A model generated the notes under the pieces. That model was not told where the DNA came from. It ran no database searches and was given only the letters and a program-made list of their open reading frames with translations. From Porphyromonadaceae bacterium UBA7555 (lineage in GTDB: Bacteria > Bacteroidota > Bacteroidia > Bacteroidales > Muribaculaceae), in NCBI GenBank assembly GCA_002478045.1, contig DLLT01000021.1, positions 1-25,549 on the forward strand: a stretch of 25,549 bases of DNA. Direction: 5' to 3'. The translations under genes were made by a program, and so were the position numbers. The stretch's first letter is position 1, and each line of letters starts with the position of its first letter. Positions 1 to 7,826 of this stretch are shown here, one piece after another.

Positions 1-1047
1 GGCGACACCATAATACGCACAAGGCGTGAATCGGTGGTAGGCCGCAAACTCTACCGCGGCGACTGGGAAAGCAGCGGCAGCGTCTGGCGCATCAATACGC
101 CCGAGGGCATCGCCACGGTCGTCAAAGACGCAGATGCTACGGCGGATAACACCGGGCGGACGTTCACGCTCCTGTGGTACGTGCGCGACCGCCTCGGGAG
201 CGTGCGCACGGTTGTGGATGACGCCGGCACGATACGGCAGTGCACGATGTTCTATCCGTCGGGGCTGCCCGTGCAGCTCTTCGGGACGGAGCGCGTGACT
301 GACCGCGCCCATATCGGCAACCGCTGGATCAATTTCGCCGGGCTGGGGCAGCACGACAACACCGCCCGTTGGCATGACGCCATCCTCGGCCGCTTCACCA
401 CCCCCGACCCCAAAGCAGCCGACTACCCCTCCTTCTCCCCTTACGCCCACTGCGCCGCCAACCCCCTCCGCTTCACCGACCCCACCGGTATGGATATATA
501 CTGTTTTGATGATAATGGAACTCTGATAAAAGTAATAGAAGACGATGGAAATGATATGGTGAGCATAGGCACTTATGAAGATGGCACATATGCAGCTTAT
601 TATACTGAGGAATTAAATGGGCATGGAGTTATAAATCCATACTATACTACCTCTTACGAGACTGAAGGTATTACGTATGAAATCGAAGCATTTAAAGTTC
701 GGGGTGATGAAAATGCAGAAAAAGCATTTGAGACATTAGCGGAGCATACAGACAAAGAGTGGTCGTTGTTTCAAACAGGAATCACTGGGAATAAAGGGCT
801 GAACTTCCTTTCTACCTCACATAAAGATGCCTCAGACATATCTGGCTCATATATATTTAATCGGCAATTAAAGTTTGGTTATACAATACGAGCACACCAT
901 CACAATCATCCCAAAGGTACAGCTCACGCATCTAACGAAGATCGTACCTTCAGAGACATTGTGCGTGGCATTACACGCCAAAACGTGTTGTTTTATATTT
1001 ATACGACCGGTACAGGGCCCATAGATTACACCCACAATAAGAAGTGA
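1..1047 (+). CDS. RHS-repeat polymorphic toxin, 3' part, with C-terminal JAB/JAMM-type toxin domain
   Basis: Partial gene. The frame is open from base 1, and the GTG at 34 is only the first in-window start-like codon, so the true N-terminus lies outside. Numbering from that GTG, residues about 47-152 match the RHS core (VRDRLGSVRTV, then ILGRFTTPDP, PYAHCAANP and the closing DPTG). RHS proteins form a shell that encloses a C-terminal toxin. The tip, about residues 153-337, resembles JAB-like toxin 1 domains of Bacteroidales RHS proteins: FLSTSH, then GYTIR, then a JAMM zinc motif with H290, H292, S300 and D303. E242 may be the upstream catalytic glutamate. The predicted activity is metallopeptidase or deubiquitinase-like, delivered to competitors; this is inferred from family. 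Base composition falls sharply to AT-rich near 490, at the core/tip junction, as expected for tip exchange. The stop abuts the next gene. Confidence 0.88.
   Translation, partial: GDTIIRTRRESVVGRKLYRGDWESSGSVWRINTPEGIATVVKDADATADNTGRTFTLLWYVRDRLGSVRTVVDDAGTIRQCTMFYPSGLPVQLFGTERVTDRAHIGNRWINFAGLGQHDNTARWHDAILGRFTTPDPKAADYPSFSPYAHCAANPLRFTDPTGMDIYCFDDNGTLIKVIEDDGNDMVSIGTYEDGTYAAYYTEELNGHGVINPYYTTSYETEGITYEIEAFKVRGDENAEKAFETLAEHTDKEWSLFQTGITGNKGLNFLSTSHKDASDISGSYIFNRQLKFGYTIRAHHHNHPKGTAHASNEDRTFRDIVRGITRQNVLFYIYTTGTGPIDYTHNKK
870..942 (+). other. JAMM zinc-metallopeptidase motif region in the toxin tip
   Basis: Codons 290-303 of the RHS/toxin frame (901-942) encode H-N-H-P, six residues, then S-N-E-D. 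This exactly fits the JAMM/MPN+ pattern H-x-H-x7-S-x2-D, in which the two histidines and the aspartate bind zinc. The preceding GYTIR segment, encoded just before 901, is also typical of JAB-like toxin tips. All metal-binding residues are present, so the domain is probably catalytically competent. Confidence 0.8.
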
Positions 1048-1049
1048 CG

Positions 1050-1694
1050 ATGCGGAATATCAAACATATAGTAATGGTGGCTGTGGCCGGGCTAATCGCA
1101 ATTGCGGGGAGCTATGGACGGCAGTCGTCGAAGAGGCCGCCGAAATGTCCACAAAAGGCAGGCAGCAGCATCGAGTATGTCTACTACAAGACAAAAACGG
1201 TGAACGGCAAACGCCGCACATCGGCCAAGGTACAACGAGCCGACACATTGACCGAACTGCAAATAACCGATACATTGATACTTCGAACACTCGATACGGA
1301 CATATATATGCGTATCGAGCGACTGCGCAAGGAAATGTTTCTCAAGACGCCTGACACATTGTTCTTCATAATACCACTGTCGGCAGACCTTACGCATTTG
1401 GCCGTGTGCGAAGCCGCATTTATGGGCAAAAAGGCTAACGACCTGCATTTCACATCCTATTATAGAATAGGGAAATACACACTTGCCGTTGAAAAGTCGG
1501 TAGCCGAAGCGTTCGGAAAACCACTGAACCATAAGACCGTAGCAAAGTACTCATACTCATGGGACGAAATAAGCTTTCCACATATATTTGACCCGGTGGT
1601 GTGGTACATAACCCAAGACTACGACCATACGGCCTGTATCGTGTCCGGCCCGCCATTAGCGACCTTCGGCGGCTGCTATAGCGTAGTCTATTGA
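1050..1694 (+). CDS. Exported protein of unknown family, paralogue 1 of 3; candidate toxin immunity/accessory protein
   Basis: I do not recognise the family. The product is about 214 aa with a signal peptide (basic MRNIK start, hydrophobic stretch to about residue 20, no lipobox seen), so it should be periplasmic or surface-located. It aligns by eye with the next two genes: a TDTLILR helix near the N-terminus, THLAVCEAAF in the middle, an IGKYTLAVEKS strand, then a C-terminal VWYITQDYD and VSGPP. ATG 1050 gives the cleanest signal peptide. A GTG at 1044 overlapping the toxin stop (TGA 1045-1047) is the alternative start. Either way the gene is tightly coupled to the toxin. That is the usual place for an immunity gene, but this role is inference only. 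Confidence 0.72.
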   Translation: MRNIKHIVMVAVAGLIAIAGSYGRQSSKRPPKCPQKAGSSIEYVYYKTKTVNGKRRTSAKVQRADTLTELQITDTLILRTLDTDIYMRIERLRKEMFLKTPDTLFFIIPLSADLTHLAVCEAAFMGKKANDLHFTSYYRIGKYTLAVEKSVAEAFGKPLNHKTVAKYSYSWDEISFPHIFDPVVWYITQDYDHTACIVSGPPLATFGGCYSVVY

Positions 1695-1740
1695 TATAGA
1701 CTAAAATAAATAAACACAAGTCATTAACGCAAGTACAAAG

Positions 1741-2352
1741 ATGAATAAGAGTACAATTATTGCAGCGGCCATACCGGTGTTTGCAGCTCTAACGAGCCTA
1801 ACAACGGTTGCAACAGCACCGAAATCAGACATCAAAAGCATTGACACGACGTCCATCGTCATAAATGGCACAAAATACGAAACACTGACAATGGAGCGCA
1901 CCGATCGATTGGAGCTACTTCAACTGGAAGACTCGCTGATGTTCAGAGTATTGCACAAAGACACATATCCCGCCATCGAATTGCTGAAATGGCGCCGTCA
2001 AATCACGGATGCAGACACAATATTCTTTGTAGTGCCGAGAGCTGAGGGCGATACACACATCGATATATGTCGTAATGACGGCCTCGGAAAACACGCCGAC
2101 GAAATGACATTCTCGGGCTACTACAAGCTCGGGCGGTACACCTTTGTTTTTGAGAAATCGCTGTGCAGTAAATTCGGACGGCTATGTGCGCCCGACGTCA
2201 CTCTGACATATAGGTATACGTACACGGACCTGCCCAAGCAGATGTACGACCCATTGATATGGCATCTCACGAAGTCTTACACAGGACATGCCTATATGAT
2301 AATCGGCGCTCCGACAACGATGCGCGGCGAGCCGGTGCGAGCCATCGAGTGA
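1741..2352 (+). CDS. Exported protein of unknown family, paralogue 2 of 3
   Basis: The product is 203 aa with a signal peptide (MNKSTIIAAAIPVFAALTSL, probable cleavage after ATA). It shares the layout of its neighbours: an LEDSLMFRVL helix, DTHIDICRNDG in the middle, a LGRYTFVFEKSLC strand and a C-terminal LIWHLTKSY. The conserved glycine-proline at the C-terminus is altered to IGAPT, and the CEAA tetrapeptide of copies 1 and 3 is CRND here, so this is the most diverged copy. It lies 46 bp after copy 1, across an AT-rich spacer with no recognisable Shine-Dalgarno site. Function is unknown. The context suggests an immunity-array member or a secreted factor carried with the toxin. Confidence 0.7.
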   Translation: MNKSTIIAAAIPVFAALTSLTTVATAPKSDIKSIDTTSIVINGTKYETLTMERTDRLELLQLEDSLMFRVLHKDTYPAIELLKWRRQITDADTIFFVVPRAEGDTHIDICRNDGLGKHADEMTFSGYYKLGRYTFVFEKSLCSKFGRLCAPDVTLTYRYTYTDLPKQMYDPLIWHLTKSYTGHAYMIIGAPTTMRGEPVRAIE

Positions 2353-2402
2353 AGCAAGCGTTCGTTAACGACCGAGAATTAACACTAAAAACATCGACAG
2401 AC

Positions 2403-3044
2403 ATGACTTGCATCAAACGCATAATCACCATATTGGCCGCAGCTATCACCCCGGCAACAGCACTCGCAAGCCGACCGCTCGAAGTCCCGCAAAATCCGGG
2501 CGTTCACGGCGCTTACGTATATAAGGCAACCGACACCATAAATGGTACATTACACGAAGAAGCCGAAGTCATCCGAAGAGAAAATATAAAGCCTGTCGAA
2601 ACGGCCGACACACTGATACGCAATGTTTTGCGAGACGATATACAGCCAAGCCTTGACCTTTTGCACGCCGGACAATGGCTTGAGAATAAAGCCCTAACAT
2701 TTTACGTGTATCACCTCGGAGACGACCATACGCACCTGGTGGTCTGCGAAGCCGCATACTTAGACAAATCGGCCAATCAAACAGTATTCGGCGGCAGCGT
2801 TACCTTCGGTCGGTACAAATTTGTGATTGAGGACTCGCTGTGCCGCGATTTCGGAGCACAGGTATTACCTGAAGCCAAGGCCGAACGAATTAGTATAAGA
2901 TATGGCTGGGGTACACCGGATGCACGTTCGCGTATGTACCAACCAATAGTATGGCATCTGACGCGCGACCTTGACAATATAGCCTATATGGTTTCCGGCC
3001 CACCGCGAACCAAAGGAGGCGGCACGCTGCGCGTGGTGTACTGA
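2403..3044 (+). CDS. Exported protein of unknown family, paralogue 3 of 3
   Basis: ATG 2403 was chosen because it gives a proper signal peptide (MTCIKRIITILAAAITPATA). The frame is open further upstream, but that extension overlaps copy 2 and has no signal. The product is 213 aa. It is closer to copy 1 than copy 2 in the middle block (THLVVCEAAYLDKSAN) and at the end (VWHLTRDLD, MVSGPP, a final VVY like copy 1). It shares SLCRDFG with copy 2 (SLCSKFG). This is the last gene of the accessory block; a housekeeping promoter begins 143 bp downstream. Family and function are unknown. Confidence 0.7.
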   Translation: MTCIKRIITILAAAITPATALASRPLEVPQNPGVHGAYVYKATDTINGTLHEEAEVIRRENIKPVETADTLIRNVLRDDIQPSLDLLHAGQWLENKALTFYVYHLGDDHTHLVVCEAAYLDKSANQTVFGGSVTFGRYKFVIEDSLCRDFGAQVLPEAKAERISIRYGWGTPDARSRMYQPIVWHLTRDLDNIAYMVSGPPRTKGGGTLRVVY

Positions 3045-3187
3045 CCCTTTCACCCAACCTGACTGACAGCCCGGGTAAAGGACAAGCGTCCCATGCCGTC
3101 CACCTCCGGATAAAGCTCTAAAACAAAATTGAGTATACGAATAACGGCGGCCAACAAGCTTTTTTGACGGGGTTTAACGTATTTTGC

Positions 3188-3218
3188 TTTGCCGTTTGAA
3201 CCAAATGCGCTAACTTTG
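3188..3218 (+). promoter_or_regulatory. Bacteroidetes-type sigma-ABfr promoter for the PPIase gene
   Basis: TTTG at 3188-3191 is followed after 19 bp by TAACTTTG at 3211-3218. This matches the known Bacteroidetes consensus TTTG-N19-21-TAnnTTTG in sequence and spacing. Transcription would start near 3223, giving a leader of about 64 nt before the TTG start at 3287. The promoter separates the toxin/paralogue block from the housekeeping run. Confidence 0.75.
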
Positions 3219-3286
3219 CGTGATAAGTCGCGTCATTAATAAACGCGGCCATACGACATCACATATCTTAACGCACAAAAAAAGTT

Positions 3287-4678
3287 TTGAAAGCCAAATA
3301 CTTACTCGTCAGCGCGGCTGTAGCAGCCGTGGCTGCTATCACCGTAGCCCAGAACAATGTCGCCGAAGAAGTGGCATGGACTATCGGCGACGACCCCATA
3401 TACAAGTCCGAAATCGAGCAGACATATCGCGATATGCAGCAGGATCGCGAAGACATAAACGGCGACCCGTATTGCGTCATCCCCGAGATGATGGCCATCC
3501 AACGCCTATACCTGCATCAGGCCGACATTGACACCGTTGTCGTCCAAGACTCGCAAGTCCAGTTGCAAGTGGACCAGCAAATCAATTTCCTGATTAACAA
3601 CCTGGGATCTCGCGAAAAAGTCGAGCAATATTTCCGCAAAACCATTCCCGAGATACGCGAATACTACGCCAACAGCATCCGCGACCGCCAGCGCGTGCAC
3701 ATGGTGCAGCAAAATCTCACCAAAGACGTCAAAGCCACTCCCAACGAGGTTCGCAAATACTTTGACAGCCTGCCCAAAGATTCGATACCATACGTTCCCG
3801 GGCAAGTCGAAGTACAGATTATCACCGTCAATCCCGTGATCCCGCGCCAAGAAATCGACGACGTCAAGGCCCGTCTGCGCGATATGGCCGACCGTGTCAA
3901 CCGCGGCGAGGCCGATTTCTCGACACTTGCCATACTCTACAGTGAGGCTCCCGAAGGAGTGCGTGGCGGCGAACTCGGATTTTTAGGCCGCGGCCAATTG
4001 GTACCCGAATACGCAGCCGTAGCCTTCAACCTCAACGATCCCAAGAAAGTCTCCAAGATTGTCGAAACCGAATTCGGATATCACATCATACAGCTTATCG
4101 AAAAACGCGGCGACCGCATCAATACGCGACACATCCTGTTGCGTCCCAAGGTGTCCGAGAAAGACCTCCAGGACGCCATCTCGCGCCTTGACAGCCTCCG
4201 CAGCGACATCGTAGACAAAGGCCGCGTAACATTTGAAGATGCGGCAAGACTTGTATCGCAAGACAAAGACACCCGCTACAGCAACGGCGTTATGGTCAAC
4301 CAAAACACCGGAACAACGCGCTTCCAAATGTCCGAATTGCCCCAGGAAGTGGCACGTGAAGTCGCCAACCTTAAACCCGGCGAAGTGTCCAAGCCCTTCA
4401 TTATGAAGCAACCCAAACGCGACCGCGACATCGTAGCCATCGTCAAACTGACCAACCGCATAGATGCCCATACGGCCAACCTCAGCGATGACTACCAACA
4501 AATCAAGAATATGTACGAGGCCGCCAAGAAGCAGCAGATACTCGACCAATGGCTCGAGCGCAAAATCAGTGAAACTTACGTCCGTATCGAAGACGGATGG
4601 CGCGGATGCGACTTCCAGCACAAAGGATGGATAAAGGCGCGCAAAGGCCAGGCCATTGACACCGAAGCCAACGACTGA
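3287..4678 (+). CDS. Periplasmic SurA-like peptidyl-prolyl isomerase (parvulin/PpiC type)
   Basis: The 463-aa product should be a periplasmic chaperone/isomerase that assists folding of outer-membrane proteins. It has a signal peptide (KYLLVSAAVAAVAAITVAQ), an N-terminal SurA-like helical region (about 25-165) and two parvulin-type domains (about 172-273 and 279-390). The first domain carries the typical GGELGFLGRGQLVPEY and FGYHIIQL segments. The second begins at RHILLRP but lacks the canonical GGDLG block, so only the first may be catalytically ordinary. The start is TTG at 3287: no in-frame ATG gives the signal peptide, and the promoter fits this position. The next gene encodes an OstA-like LPS-transport protein, a common Bacteroidales pairing for outer-membrane biogenesis. 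Confidence 0.88.
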   Translation: MKAKYLLVSAAVAAVAAITVAQNNVAEEVAWTIGDDPIYKSEIEQTYRDMQQDREDINGDPYCVIPEMMAIQRLYLHQADIDTVVVQDSQVQLQVDQQINFLINNLGSREKVEQYFRKTIPEIREYYANSIRDRQRVHMVQQNLTKDVKATPNEVRKYFDSLPKDSIPYVPGQVEVQIITVNPVIPRQEIDDVKARLRDMADRVNRGEADFSTLAILYSEAPEGVRGGELGFLGRGQLVPEYAAVAFNLNDPKKVSKIVETEFGYHIIQLIEKRGDRINTRHILLRPKVSEKDLQDAISRLDSLRSDIVDKGRVTFEDAARLVSQDKDTRYSNGVMVNQNTGTTRFQMSELPQEVAREVANLKPGEVSKPFIMKQPKRDRDIVAIVKLTNRIDAHTANLSDDYQQIKNMYEAAKKQQILDQWLERKISETYVRIEDGWRGCDFQHKGWIKARKGQAIDTEAND

Positions 4679-4745
4679 TGACAACAGCGCCTGACCGCGT
4701 ACAATACGCACAGACCGCATACAGCACACCACACACCATCGAATA

Positions 4746-6599
4746 GTGACCTCGCTGCGACGCCGAACAATCACCATTTGCCTTGCCGTGGCAGCCCTGC
4801 TGCCACCGGCGTGGGATGCCTTGCTGTACGCCGCCAAGGCCAAAACGAGCAAAGGCCCCACCCCGGCCGAGCTGGTGCCCCGACACAAAGGCCCCATTCG
4901 CCCATCCATACCAAAGGCCAATCGTGCTGCCGCCGGACGCATATTCCTTGAACATGCCGACGTGCTGCACAAGCAGGACCGCGACTCGTTTATGGTCCTC
5001 TCGGGCACAGTGCATTTCTCCAAAGGGGCGATGCAGATGTATTGCGATAGCGCCCATTACTACCCCACATCCGAAAGTATGGACGCCTTCGGCAACGTGC
5101 GTATGCAGCAAGGCGACACCCTATTCATCTACGCCGACGAGCTCAACTACGACGGACTGCGCGAAATCGCCTACCTCTATGCCGATGAAGGCAAAGACGT
5201 GCGTATGATCAACCGCAACGTTCGCCTCAATACGCCCGAATTCACCTATGACATGGTGGACGAGCGAGGATACTACACCAACGGCGGCACCCTCACCGAC
5301 CCGCAAAACCGTCTGGTATCCATCGAAGGCGAGTATCTCCCAGCCACCAAAGAGGCCAACTTCTACTCCGATGTACACCTGCACCGCATCGATGGGCGCG
5401 ACACCCTCGATATATACTCGGACACAATGTATTACGACACAAAGACACGCATCGCCGAGTTCTACTCGCCCACCGAAATCGTCAGCGGACGCGGCATCAT
5501 ACACACCACCGAAGGCGTATACGACACGCGCAACAATCAGGCACAACTATTCAAGCACTCGACCGTACACACCGACAGCACATCCACACTCACCGGCGAC
5601 ACGATACTCTACGACCGCGACCGCGGCTACGGCGAAGCCTTCGGCAACGTTGACATCACCGACTCGGCACGTCAGACAACGCTGCGTGGCGCCTACGGAT
5701 ACTACAACCGTCTTGTAGACAGCGCCTTTGTCACCGGACATGCCCTGGCCATGGAATACTCGCGCGGCGATACCCTGTACATGCACGGACGCTACATCAA
5801 AAGCATACTCAACATCGACACCATACGCAACACCATCAGCGACACCATAGCTCCCCAGGCAGAGTTGCCGGACACGCTAAAGCCCGAAATCGTCAAGCGC
5901 GAAATCGTCACCGTAGACTCAACCCATATCTTCACCGCATGGCCTCGCGTTCGCTTCTACCGCTCGGATATGCAGGGATTGTGCGATTCGATGATATTTA
6001 TACAACGTGACAGCACCCTGCACCTGCATCACCACCCGGTGGTATGGAGCGATGACCGGCAAATCTTCGGCAATCGCATCATTCTGTATCTCAACGACAG
6101 CACCATAGACCGCGCCGTGCTGCCCGATTTCGCCTTCACCGCCCAGCATATCGAAGACGATTATTACAACCAGCTGACAGGCAAAGTTATGGAGGCATGG
6201 TTCAAAGGTGGCGAACTGTCACGGCTCGATGTCTCCAACTCCGTAGAGGCCATATTCTACCCCGAAGAAAACGACTCTACCATCAATAAAATGGTCAATT
6301 TGCAGACAGCAAATATGCGCGGATGGTTCGAAAAACGCGCCCTCATCCGCATGAAAACCTGGCCCGAAAGCAACGGCCGCGTTACCCCGCTCTACCTGGC
6401 CAAACGCTCCGACCTGCTACTATCCAAATTCCAGTGGTACGGCACCCTGCGGCCGCGCAATCCCCAAGACATATTCAATGTCACCGAAGAGATGGACGCC
6501 CTGATGGACAATACGCCCATCCCGGACATCCCCATACCGTCCGCACCCGATATGCGCGACCCGGCACTCCCCGAACCTGACGACACAGACACCAAGTAA
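4746..6599 (+). CDS. OstA/LptA-like protein, lipopolysaccharide transport
   Basis: The product is 617 aa with a basic N-terminus (MTSLRRRT) and hydrophobic signal segment, so it should be periplasmic. The body is built of repeating beta-strand units of OstA/LptA type, for example SGTVHFSKGAMQMYCDSAHY and the recurrent DTLxxYxDxLxYD and AFGNV patterns, with at least three such blocks within residues 75-340. LptA-like proteins bridge the periplasm and carry LPS to the outer membrane. The start is GTG at 4746; no upstream in-frame start was seen. The C-terminus is rich in proline and aspartate. It lies 67 bp after the PPIase gene, probably in the same transcript. Confidence 0.85.
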   Translation: MTSLRRRTITICLAVAALLPPAWDALLYAAKAKTSKGPTPAELVPRHKGPIRPSIPKANRAAAGRIFLEHADVLHKQDRDSFMVLSGTVHFSKGAMQMYCDSAHYYPTSESMDAFGNVRMQQGDTLFIYADELNYDGLREIAYLYADEGKDVRMINRNVRLNTPEFTYDMVDERGYYTNGGTLTDPQNRLVSIEGEYLPATKEANFYSDVHLHRIDGRDTLDIYSDTMYYDTKTRIAEFYSPTEIVSGRGIIHTTEGVYDTRNNQAQLFKHSTVHTDSTSTLTGDTILYDRDRGYGEAFGNVDITDSARQTTLRGAYGYYNRLVDSAFVTGHALAMEYSRGDTLYMHGRYIKSILNIDTIRNTISDTIAPQAELPDTLKPEIVKREIVTVDSTHIFTAWPRVRFYRSDMQGLCDSMIFIQRDSTLHLHHHPVVWSDDRQIFGNRIILYLNDSTIDRAVLPDFAFTAQHIEDDYYNQLTGKVMEAWFKGGELSRLDVSNSVEAIFYPEENDSTINKMVNLQTANMRGWFEKRALIRMKTWPESNGRVTPLYLAKRSDLLLSKFQWYGTLRPRNPQDIFNVTEEMDALMDNTPIPDIPIPSAPDMRDPALPEPDDTDTK

Positions 6600-6677
6600 A
6601 ACGGGCCGACGGTCAGTCCGCGGCACAATTCAGATACATCGTTTTGCATTCGCATCCGCAAGTCCCCCCTTCAAGTA

Positions 6678-6708
6678 TTGCGGCTGTGGGCAAAAAAACG
6701 TACCTTTG
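6678..6708 (+). promoter_or_regulatory. Bacteroidetes-type promoter for phoH-purC and following genes
   Basis: TTG at 6678-6680 and, after 20 bp, TACCTTTG at 6701-6708 fit the Bacteroidetes consensus; the upstream element is partial. The predicted start is near 6713, with a leader of about 73 nt before ATG 6786. The promoter lies inside the upstream-extended phoH frame, which supports the internal ATG as the true start. Confidence 0.6.
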
Positions 6709-6785
6709 CGGAAGCAAACCGAGACAGCGGTATCATGGTACTGCGCCATACTCGGACAAGCACCTGTTATTGCAAGCAAAGCACA

Positions 6786-7793
6786 ATGAACGAACGCATA
6801 GTGATTATTGATAATGTTGACCCCGTGGTGTTCTACGGCGTCAACAACCAAAATATGCACCTACTACGCAACCTCTATCCAAAGTTGCGTATCGCGGCAC
6901 GCGGCTCCGTCATCAAGGTCATAGGCGAAGAAAGGGAAACGGCCGATTTCGAAGAAAAAATCAAGACCCTTGCCGAATTTGCCGAGCGCTACAACCGACT
7001 GAGTGAAGAAACCATCATCGACACCGTCAAAGGCGAAGCGCCCAAGGAAATAAGCCACGACGATGCCATCATCTTCGGCATCAACGGCAAGCCCATACAA
7101 GCACGCACGCCCAACCAAAAGCGACTTGTAGACGCCTTTTGCAACAACGACCTCACCTTTGCCATGGGCCCTGCCGGAACCGGCAAAACATACATCGCCA
7201 TAGCCTTGGCCGTGCGCGCGCTCAAAAACCGTCAAGTACGCAAGATTATACTCTCCCGTCCCGCCGTCGAAGCCGGCGAAAAGCTCGGCTTTCTGCCCGG
7301 CGATATGAAAGACAAAATTGACCCATATCTCCAGCCGCTATACGATGCGCTTGAAGATATGATTCCGACGGCCAAGCTAAAGGAATACATGGAGACCAAG
7401 GTCATCCAAATAGCGCCTCTGGCCTTTATGCGCGGCCGTACGCTCAACGATGCCGTCATCATTCTGGACGAAGCGCAAAACACCACCACGCATCAGATCA
7501 AAATGTTTATGACGCGCCTGGGTCTTGACGCCAAGATGATTATCACCGGCGATGTCACACAGATAGACCTGCCGCGTGCCACCGCCTCCGGACTGGTACA
7601 GGCGCTGCGCATACTCGATGGCGTCAAAGGCGTGGGACGTGTCGAATTTGACAAACGCGACATCGTGCGCCACCAGCTGGTACAACGCATCGTCGAGGCA
7701 TACGAACGTCACGATGCGCAAGAAAAAGCCGCCGCACCGGCAGCCAGTGAAGCCGCTCAAGAGACCGCGGACGGCAGCGCAAACACCGATTGA
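6786..7793 (+). CDS. phoH: PhoH family ATPase (YbeZ-like)
   Basis: The 335-aa cytoplasmic P-loop NTPase has Walker A GPAGTGKT (about 128-135) and Walker B VIILDEAQN (about 224-232), with SRPAVEAGEKLGFLPGD and KMFMTRLG between and after them as in the PhoH/YbeZ family. Known relatives are linked to RNA metabolism together with the endonuclease YbeY. ATG 6786 (MNERIVIID) matches the family N-terminus; the longer open frame from 6678 runs through the promoter. The C-terminal tail after about 315 is alanine-rich and variable. purC follows 33 bp later, a recurring Bacteroidales neighbour. Confidence 0.92.
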   Translation: MNERIVIIDNVDPVVFYGVNNQNMHLLRNLYPKLRIAARGSVIKVIGEERETADFEEKIKTLAEFAERYNRLSEETIIDTVKGEAPKEISHDDAIIFGINGKPIQARTPNQKRLVDAFCNNDLTFAMGPAGTGKTYIAIALAVRALKNRQVRKIILSRPAVEAGEKLGFLPGDMKDKIDPYLQPLYDALEDMIPTAKLKEYMETKVIQIAPLAFMRGRTLNDAVIILDEAQNTTTHQIKMFMTRLGLDAKMIITGDVTQIDLPRATASGLVQALRILDGVKGVGRVEFDKRDIVRHQLVQRIVEAYERHDAQEKAAAPAASEAAQETADGSANTD

Positions 7794-7826
7794 CATTTCA
7801 CCACTCAAAAAATTTTATATCCGATT

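Noticed and set aside
2259..2402. Upstream extension of paralogue 3
   Set aside because: It overlaps the end of paralogue 2 and would bury the signal peptide; ATG 2403 is better.
1..3060. Mobile element or insertion sequence carrying the toxin block
   Set aside because: No transposase, integrase or terminal inverted repeats were seen; exchange of the tip by recombination at the RHS core explains the composition break.
3983..5023. Open frame of 346 codons on the minus strand
   Set aside because: It runs antisense across the well-supported PPIase and OstA-like genes, has no recognisable domain and looks like a codon-bias shadow.
6678..6785. Upstream extension of phoH
   Set aside because: It runs through the predicted promoter, and family members begin near the MNERIVIID sequence.
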